From NCBI RefSeq assembly GCF_000336555.1, contig NZ_KB375281.1, positions 569,815-633,814 of the forward strand: a DNA stretch of 64,000 nucleotides. Direction: 5' to 3'. The position numbers and the translations under genes are program-made. The notes under the pieces were generated by a model. It was not told where the DNA came from. It saw only the letters and a program-made list of their open reading frames with translations, and made no database searches. This document shows positions 50,593 to 61,108 of this stretch, in pieces; positions within the stretch are counted from its first letter, which is position 1, and every line of letters begins with the position of its first letter. Source of the stretch: Afipia clevelandensis ATCC 49720 (lineage in GTDB: Bacteria; Pseudomonadota; Alphaproteobacteria; Rhizobiales; Xanthobacteraceae).

Positions 50593-52962
50593 TCACGCCG
50601 CCTTCGCCTTCCGCCCGTCCTGAATAGCGTGCCAGACTTTTTCTGACGTGAGCGGCATGTCGATGCTCGTCACCCCTTCGTCGGCCAGCGCATCCAGCAC
50701 CGCGTTGACGATGGTGGCGAGGCTTCCGGCGCAGCCGGCTTCGCCGCAGCCCTTGGTGCCGAGCGGATTCGATGTCGCGGGCGAGGGATGGTTGCTCAGG
50801 GTCATGGAAGGTATGTCGCCGGCGCGCGGCAGCGCATAGTCCATGAAGGAGCCGGTCACCGGCTGGCCGTTGTCATCGTAGGTCACGCATTCCATCAGCG
50901 CCTGACCGATGCCTTGCGCCACACCGCCGTGAATCTGCCCGGCGACGATCATTGGATTGACCACGGTGCCAAAGTCGTTGACGCCGTTGTAGCGGACGAT
51001 CTGAACGACTCCGGTCTCGGGGTCGATCTCGACCTCGGCGACGTGGCAGCCGTTGGGGAATGTCGAGGGAACGCCCTGCACGGTGTGATCGACGTCGAGT
51101 GACGCGGGCACGCCGTCGGGCATTTTCGTATCCCGCAGCTTCGCTGCGAGATCCATGATGCCAATGCTGCGATCCGTTCCGGCGATGGTGAATTGTCCGT
51201 CCGCGAATTCGATATCGCTTTCGGAGGCTTCAAGAAGATGAGCGGCCGCCTGTCTGCCTTTCTCGATCACCAGCTTTGAGGCTTCCACAATCGCCGCGCC
51301 GCTCGCGGTGATGGAGCGCGAACCGCCGGTGCCGTTGCCGGTGTGCACGATGTCGCTGTCGCCCTGCGTGAGTTTTACGGCGTCGAACGGCACGCCAAGC
51401 TGCGCCACAAGGACTTGCGCAAACGGCGTCGCATGGCCCTGACCGTAATCGAGCGTGCCGGTGATCAGCCGTACCGATCCGTCGGCTTCAAACACGATCT
51501 TGCCAAGCTCGGCGCTGGGCGGTGCGGTGATTTCGAGATAGGAGCCGACGGCGATGCCGCGCAGCTTGCCGCGCTTGCGGCTCTCTTTCTTGCGTTTTGC
51601 AAAGCCTGCGAGATCAGCTTGCTCAACAGCCTGGGCGAACACCCCGGGAAAGTCGCCGCTGTCGTAGGTGAGGCCGTTCGCCGCCGCATATGGAATCTGC
51701 GACGGCTTGATGAAGTTGCGCTTGCGCAACGCGAGACGGTCGAGACCCATTTCGTCGGCCGCGCGATCGATCAGCCGCTCCATGAAATAGTTCGCCTCGG
51801 GCCGGCCCGCGCCGCGATAGGCGCCCATCAGCGTGGTGTTGGTGAGCACGCACTTAATGTCTACGCCGATCAGCGGCATGCGATATACGCTGTTGATGTT
51901 CTTGGCGATGTTCAGCGACAGCGGCAGCGGGGCGACGCCGGTGATGTAGGCGCCGAGATTGCCAAAGCCGCGTACGCGCACGCCCAGGAACGTGCCGTCG
52001 GCGGTGAGCGCCAGTTCGCAATGCACGTCCTGCGCGCGGCCGTGGCTGTCGGAGAGAAAGCTGGTCGAGCGCTCGTCGGTCCATTTCACCGCGCGGCCGA
52101 GTTCGCGCGCGGCATGCAGGATGCAGATGTATTCCGGATAGTTCGTGTTCTTCATGCCGAACGATCCGCCGACATTGCGCGTGCGCAAATGAACCTTGTC
52201 GGGTGGCACGTTCAGCGTCTTTGCGAGCGACAGGCGGTTACCGGACACGCCCTGGGTCGGCACCTCGATGGTGAAGCGCTGGGTCTTCTTGTCGTAGCTC
52301 GCAACGCCTGCGCGCGGCTCCATCGCCACGACCGCGAGGCGGGTGTTGACGATACCGAGGCGTGTGACATGCGCGGCGCTTGCAAACGCTGCATCGAGCG
52401 CGGCGTCGTCGCCGGAATGATAATCGAGCACGACATTGGACGGGATGTGATCGTAAAGCAGCGGCGCGCCCGGCGCCGCGGCATCTTCCGCGCTTGTCAC
52501 GGACGGCAGCGGCTCGATATCGACCACGACGGCTTCTCCGGCGTCGCGGGCCTGAGCCAGCGTTTCGGCTACAACGAACGCGACGGGATCGCCGACAAAG
52601 CGAACCTTGTCAGTCATCAGCGGCAGGCGGTTGGTCTGTAGCAGCGGAGAGCCGTCGCGGTTCTTCAGCGGCAGGCCGACGCTGAAGGGGGTGTATCCGG
52701 CAAGGTCCTTGCCGGTCCACACGCCGAGAACACCGGGCATCGCCTTTGCCGCCTCGGTATCAATGCTCTTGATTCGGCCGTGCGCGTGGGTGCTGCGGAC
52801 GATCCACGCATATGTCTGGCCGGGCAGGTTGATGTCGTCGGTATAGGTTCCCTTGCCCCGGACCAATGTGTCGTCTTCCTTGCGCCGGACCGGCTGGCCG
52901 ACCCCGAATTTTTGCAGTGCGATATCGTTCTCGGCCGAAAGTCCGGAGGGATGATCGAGCAT
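50593..52962 (-). CDS. Form II CoxL-type molybdopterin-binding subunit (xanthine oxidase family)
   Basis: The 789-residue protein is the large subunit of a molybdenum hydroxylase. It has the N-terminal FGVGQPVRRKEDDTLVRGKGTYTDD, two molybdopterin-binding domains, GGSFGMKNTNYPEY near residue 267, and the active-site loop AYRGAGR near residue 380, which is the form II signature rather than the AYxCSFR of true CO dehydrogenase. The C-terminus has GKGTGEAG-like KGCGEAGCAGSLATIVNAVLDAL. No small (2Fe-2S) or medium (FAD) subunit gene is adjacent, so it is an orphan here. Start 52962 (MLDHPSG) is preferred to 53016. Confidence 0.88.
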   Translation of the reverse strand: MLDHPSGLSAENDIALQKFGVGQPVRRKEDDTLVRGKGTYTDDINLPGQTYAWIVRSTHAHGRIKSIDTEAAKAMPGVLGVWTGKDLAGYTPFSVGLPLKNRDGSPLLQTNRLPLMTDKVRFVGDPVAFVVAETLAQARDAGEAVVVDIEPLPSVTSAEDAAAPGAPLLYDHIPSNVVLDYHSGDDAALDAAFASAAHVTRLGIVNTRLAVVAMEPRAGVASYDKKTQRFTIEVPTQGVSGNRLSLAKTLNVPPDKVHLRTRNVGGSFGMKNTNYPEYICILHAARELGRAVKWTDERSTSFLSDSHGRAQDVHCELALTADGTFLGVRVRGFGNLGAYITGVAPLPLSLNIAKNINSVYRMPLIGVDIKCVLTNTTLMGAYRGAGRPEANYFMERLIDRAADEMGLDRLALRKRNFIKPSQIPYAAANGLTYDSGDFPGVFAQAVEQADLAGFAKRKKESRKRGKLRGIAVGSYLEITAPPSAELGKIVFEADGSVRLITGTLDYGQGHATPFAQVLVAQLGVPFDAVKLTQGDSDIVHTGNGTGGSRSITASGAAIVEASKLVIEKGRQAAAHLLEASESDIEFADGQFTIAGTDRSIGIMDLAAKLRDTKMPDGVPASLDVDHTVQGVPSTFPNGCHVAEVEIDPETGVVQIVRYNGVNDFGTVVNPMIVAGQIHGGVAQGIGQALMECVTYDDNGQPVTGSFMDYALPRAGDIPSMTLSNHPSPATSNPLGTKGCGEAGCAGSLATIVNAVLDALADEGVTSIDMPLTSEKVWHAIQDGRKAKAA

Positions 52963-53056
52963 GGTGAATCCGTTGAAAAGGCGGTGTGACGCGGGAAATG
53001 GCAGGGTTAGGTGCACATTTGCTGGGGCTTCTCCTGAAATATGTCAGCAAAACCAG

Positions 53057-53088
53057 AACCGCAATGTCCGAAAGGACATGCTCCGGTT
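53057..53088. other. Hairpin with GAAA tetraloop in the coxL-ppx divergent gap
   Basis: ATGTCC and GGACAT flank GAAA (53064-53079), and AACCG/CGGTT (53057-53061 and 53084-53088) extend the stem after a small internal loop. It is in the 202-base gap between the divergent genes and could be part of either leader or an operator. Confidence 0.35.
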
Positions 53089-53164
53089 GCGCCGCTGACC
53101 CACGCTGTTAGACTTTGTTTGAACAGAGTTCGCGGTGTGGATTCCACGCCGCAGAGGGATTTGC

Positions 53165-54226
53165 ATGACTGAGGATGTGCGGCTGCACGACGGATCGTCC
53201 GTCAGCCCGCCACCGGCGACGGTTGAGGAGGCGCAGGGCCGCGGCGACGCCCGCGTCCACGGCGCTGCCTATGCTGCCCTCGATCTTGGAACCAACAACT
53301 GCCGTCTGCTGATCGCGCGCGTATCCAATGACGGATTCCGCGTAATCGATTCCTTTTCGCGCATCATCCGGCTTGGCGAGGGTATTTCGACGACCGGACG
53401 CATCAGTGACGCCGCGATCTCGCGCGCGGTCGGGGCCTTGGGTGTATGTGGCGACAAGATCCGCGCCAAGGGCGCGAAGCGGCTGCGCACCATCGCCACC
53501 GAAGCCTGCCGCGCCGCCGACAATTCGGATGCGTTTCTCGACCTGATCGAGCGGGAGACCGGCATTAAGCTGGAAGTCATCGACCGTGAGACAGAGTCGA
53601 CGTTGGCGGTGATCGGCTGCTCGCCGCTGCTTGATCCGAAGGCCGCGGGTGCGATCCTGTTCGACATCGGCGGCGGTTCGACCGAAGTGGTGCGCATTGC
53701 ACGTCCTGCCAGACAACCGCACGCCGCGCCGGTAAAAGGGCCATGGGTCTCGCTGCCGCTTGGCGTGGTGACGCTGGCGGAAAAGTTCGGCGGCATGCAT
53801 GTGACACGCGAATCCTATGGCGCGATGGTTGCCGAAGTGGCGAGCCATCTCGCGCCGTTCGCCGAACAGCACGGGCATGATCTGACCGGCATGCATTTGC
53901 TTGGCACATCCGGCACCGTAACAACGGTTGCGGGCATTCACCTTGGCCTCTCGCATTATGACAGGCGCCGGGTCGATGGTTTGTGGATGAACGACGCCGA
54001 CATGGACCGCGCCATCGCGCGCCTGCTCGACATGACCTATCAGGACCGCGCGCGGAATGCCTGCATCGGCGCCGAGCGGGCCGATCTCGTGCTGGCCGGA
54101 TGCGCCATTCTCGATGCGATCCGCAAGGCGTTCCCGTTGCCGCGCCTGCGGGTGGCGGACCGTGGTCTGCGCGAGGGGATGCTGGTCGAAATGATGCGGG
54201 CCGACGGCGCGATCCCGAATTGCTAA
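53165..54226 (+). CDS. Ppx/GppA phosphatase (exopolyphosphatase or pppGpp phosphohydrolase)
   Basis: The 353-residue protein belongs to the sugar kinase/hsp70-fold Ppx/GppA family: AALDLGTNNCRLLIAR at residues 35-50, ATEACRAADNS near 110, FDIGGGSTEVVRI near 168, and LGTSGTVTTVAGI near 250. It would hydrolyse polyphosphate or pppGpp in the cytoplasm; I cannot tell which. I choose ATG 53165, with AGAGGG upstream, over GTG 53135. Next comes rlmE, 67 bases away on the same strand, a common neighbour in alphaproteobacteria. Confidence 0.92.
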   Translation: MTEDVRLHDGSSVSPPPATVEEAQGRGDARVHGAAYAALDLGTNNCRLLIARVSNDGFRVIDSFSRIIRLGEGISTTGRISDAAISRAVGALGVCGDKIRAKGAKRLRTIATEACRAADNSDAFLDLIERETGIKLEVIDRETESTLAVIGCSPLLDPKAAGAILFDIGGGSTEVVRIARPARQPHAAPVKGPWVSLPLGVVTLAEKFGGMHVTRESYGAMVAEVASHLAPFAEQHGHDLTGMHLLGTSGTVTTVAGIHLGLSHYDRRRVDGLWMNDADMDRAIARLLDMTYQDRARNACIGAERADLVLAGCAILDAIRKAFPLPRLRVADRGLREGMLVEMMRADGAIPNC

Positions 54227-54293
54227 AGTGTTCACGCCGCGGCTGAAACGTCGTATGGGATGCGTGTACCCCGTTTTAGATTGATCCTGCTTT

Positions 54294-54995
54294 ATGGCGA
54301 AAGACACCACCGGCCGGCTGCATGTGACCGTCAAGACCGGCGGCAAGCGCAAGCTGTCGTCGAAACTCTGGCTCGAGCGTCAGCTCAACGATCCCTATGT
54401 CGCGCAGGCCAAGCGCGATGGCTTCCGTTCGCGCGCAGCCTACAAGCTGCAGGAAATGGATGACAAGCACCGGCTCCTGAAGCGAGGGCAGGTCGTGGTC
54501 GACCTCGGTGCCGCGCCGGGCGGCTGGAGCCAGATCGCCGCGAAGCGCGTCGGATCGCTGGAAGGCAAAGGCAAGGTCGTCGCCATCGACCTTCTGGACA
54601 TGCCGGAGGTCCCCGGCGTGACTTTCGCGCAGATGGATTTTCTCGACGACAATGCACCGGACAAACTGCGCGCGATGATCGGCGGCGGCGCGGATGTGGT
54701 AATGTCCGACATGGCGGCGAACACCACGGGCCATCGCAAGACCGATCAGCTTCGCATCATCGGTCTGGTGGAAAGCGCGGCGGCCTTCGCCTGCGAGATT
54801 CTCAATCCGGGCGGCACGTTTCTGGCAAAAGTGTTTCAGGGCGGTGCCGACGCCGACCTGCTGGTGCAGCTCAAGCGCGACTTCGCCAGCGTGAAGCACG
54901 TCAAGCCCGCCGCCAGCCGGCAGGATTCGTCGGAGCGCTATGTGCTGGCCACGGGATTTAGGGGCGAGAACGGGCTATCGAAACAGGTGCGTTAG
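54294..54995 (+). CDS. rlmE: RlmE (FtsJ), 23S rRNA 2'-O-ribose methyltransferase
   Basis: RlmE methylates the 2'-OH of U2552 in the 23S rRNA A-loop, late in large-subunit assembly. The 233-residue protein has the RrmJ SAM motif VVDLGAAPGGWSQIA near residue 65, the K-D-K-E tetrad visible in RSRAAYKL, VMSDMAANTTGH and LAKVFQGG, and an N-terminal basic extension of about 30 residues (VTVKTGGKRKLSSKLW) found in alphaproteobacterial members. The TAG stop overlaps the MFS stop on the other strand by 4 bases. Confidence 0.95.
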   Translation: MAKDTTGRLHVTVKTGGKRKLSSKLWLERQLNDPYVAQAKRDGFRSRAAYKLQEMDDKHRLLKRGQVVVDLGAAPGGWSQIAAKRVGSLEGKGKVVAIDLLDMPEVPGVTFAQMDFLDDNAPDKLRAMIGGGADVVMSDMAANTTGHRKTDQLRIIGLVESAAAFACEILNPGGTFLAKVFQGGADADLLVQLKRDFASVKHVKPAASRQDSSERYVLATGFRGENGLSKQVR

Positions 54996-56458
54996 CCCAG
55001 CTTCTGATCCCGCGCGTCATGGGTGGATTCCGCGGCGGCCGCTTCGGCGGCCTTGGGGCCTTCCATCGTCGGAACCCGGTGGCCCGAAATTTCGTGCCCG
55101 GCATCTTCCGGCAGCCGCCAGAACGACACCGCCGACAGCGCCGAGAGAATGGCCACGACAATGAAGGCCGGCCAGAAATCGTTCACGCCGAGTTCCGTTG
55201 AATGATTGGCCGCCATGGTCGCCTCGACCGCGAAAGCGCCGACCGCAACGCCTGCCGAGATCGCAAGCTGCTGGTTGACGCTGACCAGCGTCGTCGCACG
55301 GCTCATCTCGCCGGGTGACACTTCAGCATAGGCCATGGTGTTGATCGCCGTGAACTGCAGCGAGCGGAAGAATCCGCCGACGATCAGGATGATCATGATC
55401 AGCAGCAGCGATGTGTCCGGCGTGAACAGGGCGCAGGCCGCGAGGAAGAATGAACTTGCGACCGCATTGATCGACAGGATGTTGCGGAAGCCGAAGGTGC
55501 GGATGATCCGTCCGGCCAGTGCCTTCATGAAGATGGCACCGACCGCCGATGCAAATGTCACAAGGCCCGACTTGAACGGCGACAGCCCAAAGCCGATCTG
55601 CATCAGCAGCGGCAGCAGGAACGGCAATGCGCCGATGCCGAGGCGATACATGAATCCGCCAGTCAGGCTCGCGCGTAGTGTCGGATGCCGGATGAGCGTG
55701 AAATCGAGCACAGGCGAGGCGGTGCGTCTGGCGTGCCACAGATAGAAGCCCATGGCGATGCCGCCGCCGACAATCAGCGCGATCACGATTTGCCATGGCA
55801 GCAGGCCAAGCCCGGCGACCGAGAGGCCGAACGCGAGGCCGGCCACGCCGAGGCCCGCGAGCACGAGACCGACGAAATCGAACCGTTCGGGATTTTCGCT
55901 CTTGATAGGGTCGATGTATTTCAGCGCCAGCCAGATGCCGAGCAGCCCGATCGGAATGTTGATCAGGAAGATCCAGTGCCATGAGAAATATGTGGTGATA
56001 AAACCGCCGAGCGGCGGTCCGATCACCGGGCCGATCAGCGCGGGCATGGTGACCCACGCCATCGCATTCACCAGTGCGCTTTTGTCGATGGAGCGCAGCA
56101 GCACGAGACGGCCGACCGGCGTCATCATCGCCCCGCCAATGCCCTGGATGATACGTGCGATCACAAAGTGGGTAATCGACGTCGAGAGCGCGCAGCCGAT
56201 CGAGCCGATCATGAACACGCCGATGGCGGCGCTGAACACCGCGCGTGCTCCGAAACGGTCGGCGGTCCAGCCGCTGGCCGGAATGAACACTGCGAGTGAC
56301 AGCAGGTAGGACGTGATCGCCAGCTTCAGCGTCAGCGGGCTGGTCCCGATGTCGGCGGCGATGGCGGGAAGCGACGTTGCGATCACCGTCGAGTCCATGT
56401 TCTCCATGAACAGGGCGCAGGCGACGATCAGCGGTATCAGGCGTTCCTTCTGCATCAT
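54992..56458 (-). CDS. MFS transporter, DHA2 (EmrB/QacA) type
   Basis: This 488-residue membrane protein has the 14-helix drug:H+ antiporter layout: LIVACALFMENMDSTVIATSLPAIA in TM1, GWTADRFGAR in the TM2-3 loop, and LRSIDKSALVNAMAWVTMPALIGPVIGPPLGGFI, containing the family GxxxGPxxGG motif in TM5. Substrate is unknown and no regulator gene is adjacent. I start at 56458 (MMQKERL); an ORF from 56545 would run into the guaB spacer. Confidence 0.87.
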   Translation of the reverse strand: MMQKERLIPLIVACALFMENMDSTVIATSLPAIAADIGTSPLTLKLAITSYLLSLAVFIPASGWTADRFGARAVFSAAIGVFMIGSIGCALSTSITHFVIARIIQGIGGAMMTPVGRLVLLRSIDKSALVNAMAWVTMPALIGPVIGPPLGGFITTYFSWHWIFLINIPIGLLGIWLALKYIDPIKSENPERFDFVGLVLAGLGVAGLAFGLSVAGLGLLPWQIVIALIVGGGIAMGFYLWHARRTASPVLDFTLIRHPTLRASLTGGFMYRLGIGALPFLLPLLMQIGFGLSPFKSGLVTFASAVGAIFMKALAGRIIRTFGFRNILSINAVASSFFLAACALFTPDTSLLLIMIILIVGGFFRSLQFTAINTMAYAEVSPGEMSRATTLVSVNQQLAISAGVAVGAFAVEATMAANHSTELGVNDFWPAFIVVAILSALSAVSFWRLPEDAGHEISGHRVPTMEGPKAAEAAAAESTHDARDQKLG

Positions 56459-56575
56459 CTCGGCTTTGTGGAAGGATTTTTGGAGCAGGACAGGCAGGGA
56501 GAGAATAGCGATCCCTGATAGGCCAGTCCGGGCGCATTGGGTCAATAAACTCGTTGTGAAATCGGCCCTGTGGAG

Positions 56576-56601
56576 AAAAGCCCGCTGTTAGAGGGGCTTT
56601 T
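56576..56601. terminator. Bidirectional terminator-like hairpin in the 328-base MFS-guaB gap
   Basis: AAAAGCCC (56576-56583) and GGGCTTTT (56594-56601) form an 8-base stem with a 10-base loop and T-tracts in both directions. It is in the divergent gap between the MFS start and the guaB start, 185 bases before guaB, where a terminator is not expected. It could end a short RNA or attenuate guaB. The rest of the 328-base gap shows no other clear element beyond the GGAG site before guaB. Confidence 0.5.
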
Positions 56602-56774
56602 GCAGACGTCCCATGCGCAAAAACCGCTGAATTTCGAGCGAAATGCTTTGAAACGTCATGCGGTCATGCTATCGACCACCGCCAACCCTACCGATGGGCT
56701 TCGATTCGAGCGACGCGCTGGCGGCCGCCGAACACGCGCATCCTCAAGGTTATGTCGCAGTCACGGGCTGCTGA

Positions 56775-58280
<1,506 letters not shown>

Positions 58281-58369
58281 CTGGTTCCGTCCCATTTCGG
58301 CCTCAACGTCCTGTCAGAACAGGCTGCCTGCGCGCGCCATTGCGCTGCGCGGCGGCGTTCGTTTCCGGA

Positions 58370-58389
58370 GCCGCCGAGCGGCAGCTTTT
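58370..58389 (+). terminator. Weak terminator after guaB
   Basis: GCCGC (58370-58374), loop CGA, and GCGGC (58378-58382) are followed by AGCTTTT. The stem is only 5 bases, so it may be weak; the nearby 8-mer TTTCCGGA is repeated on either side. Confidence 0.35.
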
Positions 58390-58426
58390 CCGGACGCAAT
58401 TTTCCTAAAACTTAGAGAAGAACATT

Positions 58427-59053
58427 ATGGTTGATTGGACAGACGACAGGATTGCAGGGCTTTCGGATCAGGATCTGAAGAACCTGATGGTGAACGCCGA
58501 GCGGAGGTCCGTCGCGGACGTGGTGGCGAAATGCCAGACCGAGCTCGAGAAGCGCAATGCGCTGAAGCCGCGCAAGGCATCGAAGCCGCGTTCGGAGCTG
58601 AAGGAATTCGAGCACACGGTCTCTGAGCAGCTTGCCGAGGTCGGCAAGGAAGTCGCCGGCAAATACGATCTTTCCGAAGAAACCGCCAAGGCGAAGTCGG
58701 AAGGCGTGAAGGGTTTCAAGGCCCATCGCCTTTTGGACTCGAAGGGCTTTGCGAAGCTGGGCGGCATGCAGCGCGACGGCTCGGTCGCTATCGAGCGTTA
58801 CATCTCCTATCGCCGCGGCGACAGCACGGCCTATCTCGGTGTTTTCCTGCCGAAGGATGCGCCGGCCGAAGATCACGAATTCCATGTGATCGCGCCGAAA
58901 GCTGTTCTTGAGGACGGCAAACCGGTTGCCGAAATTCGTCCGAGCGCGACCGACAAGCAGAAGCAGCCCGCCGACAGCGGCCTCGCGTTCAAGGATTTGC
59001 CGAGCGCAGCGGCGGCTTTCGACAAGGCGCTGGCCAAGCTCACGGCGGCTTGA
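58427..59053 (+). CDS. Hypothetical protein
   Basis: This 208-residue protein matches no family I can name. It opens MVDWTDDRIAGLSDQDLKNLMVNAERR, is rich in Lys and Glu (about residues 35-90 form a probable long helix), and has a more structured second half (GGMQRDGSVAIERYISYRRGDSTAYLGVFLPKDAP). No signal peptide, membrane segment or catalytic motif is seen. AGAGAAGAAC provides a ribosome-binding site. A strong terminator follows. The codon use and the conserved-looking second half indicate a real gene rather than a shadow. Confidence 0.75.
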   Translation: MVDWTDDRIAGLSDQDLKNLMVNAERRSVADVVAKCQTELEKRNALKPRKASKPRSELKEFEHTVSEQLAEVGKEVAGKYDLSEETAKAKSEGVKGFKAHRLLDSKGFAKLGGMQRDGSVAIERYISYRRGDSTAYLGVFLPKDAPAEDHEFHVIAPKAVLEDGKPVAEIRPSATDKQKQPADSGLAFKDLPSAAAAFDKALAKLTAA

Positions 59054-59080
59054 TCTTTAAAAGTACATACTCTGTTTAAA

Positions 59081-59113
59081 ACGGGAGCGGCATGGATGTC
59101 ATGCCGCTCCCGT
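59081..59113 (+). terminator. Strong hairpin terminator after the hypothetical gene
   Basis: A perfect 14-base stem (ACGGGAGCGGCATG at 59081-59094, complement at 59100-59113) with a 5-base loop is followed by TGTTGCTTT. It lies 27 bases after the stop and before the CurA-type reductase. Confidence 0.75.
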
Positions 59114-59190
59114 TGTTGCTTTGGGCCGCATGGTCATGAGGCACGCGCTCGGCTAAACAGTCGTCACGATCCATAAGCCGAGGAAACACC

Positions 59191-60225
59191 ATGTCCCAGT
59201 CAGCCAAGCGTATCGTTCTTGCCTCCCGTCCTGTCGGTGAACCCAAGCCGGAGAATTTTCGCCTGGAGGATTACCCGGTGCCAACGCCGGGAGAGGGGCA
59301 GATTTTGCTGCGCACGGTCTGGCTGTCGCTCGATCCCTATATGCGCGGGCGCATGGACGACGGACCGTCCTATTCCGCGCCGGTGCCGATCGGCGGCGTG
59401 ATGGAAGGCGGCACCGTTTGCGAAGTGATGGACTCGAAGAATCCCGGCTTTGCGAAGGGCGATTACGTGCTCGCACACACAGGCTGGCAGCAGTTCGCGC
59501 TGTCAGACGGCAAGGGCGTGCGCAAGGTCGATCCGAACATCGCGCCGATTTCCACCGCCGTCGGCGTGCTCGGCATGCCGGGTATGACCGCCTACACTGG
59601 CCTGCTCGCCATCGGTCAGCCGAAGCCCGGCGAGACCGTGGTGGTCGCAGCGGCGTCAGGCGCGGTGGGGTCGGCGGTTGGCCAAATTGCGAAGATCAAG
59701 GGTGCGCGCGCTGTCGGCATCGCGGGCGGCAAGGAGAAGTGCGACTACGTCAAGAACGAACTCGGCTTCGATGAATGCCTCGACCATCGCGACGCTGACC
59801 TCAAGGCGAAGCTGAAGGAAGCGTGCCCGAAGGGCATCGACGTTTACTTCGAGAATGTCGGCGGGAAGGTGTTCGATGCGGTGCTGCCGCGCCTGAATGA
59901 TTTCGCGCGCATTCCGGTGTGCGGCCTGATTGCCGACTACAACACGATCTTCGGCAAGGACACGCCGACGCCGCCATGGGCCAACACCATCATGCGCTCC
60001 ATCCTTGTGAAGCGGCTGACCTTCCGCGGCTTCATCGTGCGCGACTTCGCGGCGATGTATCCGGATTTCATCCGCGACATGTCGCAGTGGCTGCGCGAGG
60101 GCAAGCTCAAGCACAAGGAGTTCGTCACCGAGGGACTCGCGAGCGCGCCGGAAGCCTTCATGGGCCTGCTCAAGGGCGCCAACTTCGGCAAGCAGCTTGT
60201 GCGTGTCGGGCCTGACAAGGCGTGA
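59191..60225 (+). CDS. CurA-type NADP-dependent oxidoreductase (MDR superfamily)
   Basis: The 344-residue protein is a zinc-free MDR reductase of the prostaglandin reductase/CurA group: N-terminal YPVPTPGEGQILLRTVWLSLDPYMRGRM, NADP loop VVAAASGAVGSAVGQIAKIKG near residues 151-171, DVYFENVGGKVFDAVLPRLN near 215, and KRLTFRGFIVRDF. Members reduce double bonds of alpha,beta-unsaturated ketones and aldehydes. It stands between a strong terminator and a bidirectional hairpin, so it is probably a single transcription unit. Confidence 0.92.
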   Translation: MSQSAKRIVLASRPVGEPKPENFRLEDYPVPTPGEGQILLRTVWLSLDPYMRGRMDDGPSYSAPVPIGGVMEGGTVCEVMDSKNPGFAKGDYVLAHTGWQQFALSDGKGVRKVDPNIAPISTAVGVLGMPGMTAYTGLLAIGQPKPGETVVVAAASGAVGSAVGQIAKIKGARAVGIAGGKEKCDYVKNELGFDECLDHRDADLKAKLKEACPKGIDVYFENVGGKVFDAVLPRLNDFARIPVCGLIADYNTIFGKDTPTPPWANTIMRSILVKRLTFRGFIVRDFAAMYPDFIRDMSQWLREGKLKHKEFVTEGLASAPEAFMGLLKGANFGKQLVRVGPDKA

Positions 60226-60233
60226 ACATGAAA

Positions 60234-60273
60234 AGCCTCCTTCATCCCGCTTTTCAGTGGGATGAAGGAGGCT
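60234..60273. terminator. Bidirectional terminator between convergent genes
   Basis: A perfect 15-base stem (AGCCTCCTTCATCCC at 60234-60248, complement at 60259-60273, 10-base loop) is flanked by AAA on the left and GAAAATT on the right. On the minus strand the stem is followed by TTTT, so it fits a terminator for the minus-strand membrane-protein gene, and it may act in both directions. Confidence 0.8.
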
Positions 60274-60341
60274 GAAAATTGTAACGTGATGAAATGCGTC
60301 GCGTACAAAGGTTTCGGTGATGAAATGTCGGTGCCGGTGCT

Positions 60342-60956
60342 TCACAGCACGCGGTAACGGATGGCGAAGGTGTCGTCCGGGATGCCGCGCGCGGTGTCGG
60401 TGCGGGTCTTGGACATCACGCGATCGACCATGTGCCAGGGTCCGAATTCATCCGAGGGGCTCGGATTTGCCGGAAGCCGCAGTTTGAAAGCGCGCTGCGC
60501 TTCACCGGGCAGGCTCAGGACGACCATTCGCTCGGAGGTGCGGAATTTCAGCGGAACCGAGCCGCGCAGCACGGCGCGGCCGTCTTCTGTCGCAAGCAGG
60601 CCGTCGTCGATCTGCGCCAGCGTCTGGTTCTGATCGGTCAGAAGTTCAACCTGCGCTTCGCGCTTGAGGTCAGCGGCTGCGGCGGTTCGCGGCAACCTGA
60701 TTTCAAATTCCACGGCGGGCGCCTTGGCCACCATCCCGAGATGCGACAGCACGGCAGTGCGCAGGCCATAACCGCCGGTGGCGAGCGCGCCCGTCATCAG
60801 AATGACGGCGAGGCTGCGAAGGGCGAGGCCGCGGAAGGTCCGCACCTCGCCCTTGACGAGGTTATCGGAACCGGTTGCGGCGGCGATCATCGCCACCGCG
60901 GCCCAGCTCGTGAGCGCGCCCAGCACGCCCGCCATTATCGAGATGATATACAGCAT
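60342..60956 (-). CDS. Hypothetical membrane protein with signal-anchor helices
   Basis: This 204-residue protein begins with two hydrophobic segments (residues 1-27, LYIISIMAGVLGALTSWAAVAMIAAA, and about 45-65, LALRSLAVILMTGALATGGYGL). A hydrophilic domain of about 130 residues follows, which should face the periplasm. No family is recognised. ATG 60956 is chosen over the 60980 reading on the basis of a typical hydrophobic N-terminus. It is divergent from the MAPEG gene and ends in a hairpin terminator. Confidence 0.7.
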   Translation of the reverse strand: MLYIISIMAGVLGALTSWAAVAMIAAATGSDNLVKGEVRTFRGLALRSLAVILMTGALATGGYGLRTAVLSHLGMVAKAPAVEFEIRLPRTAAAADLKREAQVELLTDQNQTLAQIDDGLLATEDGRAVLRGSVPLKFRTSERMVVLSLPGEAQRAFKLRLPANPSPSDEFGPWHMVDRVMSKTRTDTARGIPDDTFAIRYRVL

Positions 60957-61108
60957 CGCAGCACCCGCCGGTCCGGCCAACGCCGGAACCGATCCTTTCC
61001 AGGCATTGGTCGCCGCCGTCCGCGCTCCGGTTCACGGGGCGGAGACAATTGTCAGCGCAGGAGGGGGCCGCTATAGCGGTGGGACAACACATTTTCCGGG
61101 GGATTTCG

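Noticed and set aside
50593-52962. CO dehydrogenase large subunit
   Set aside because: The active-site loop is AYRGAGR, not the AYxCSFR of true CO dehydrogenase; called form II instead.
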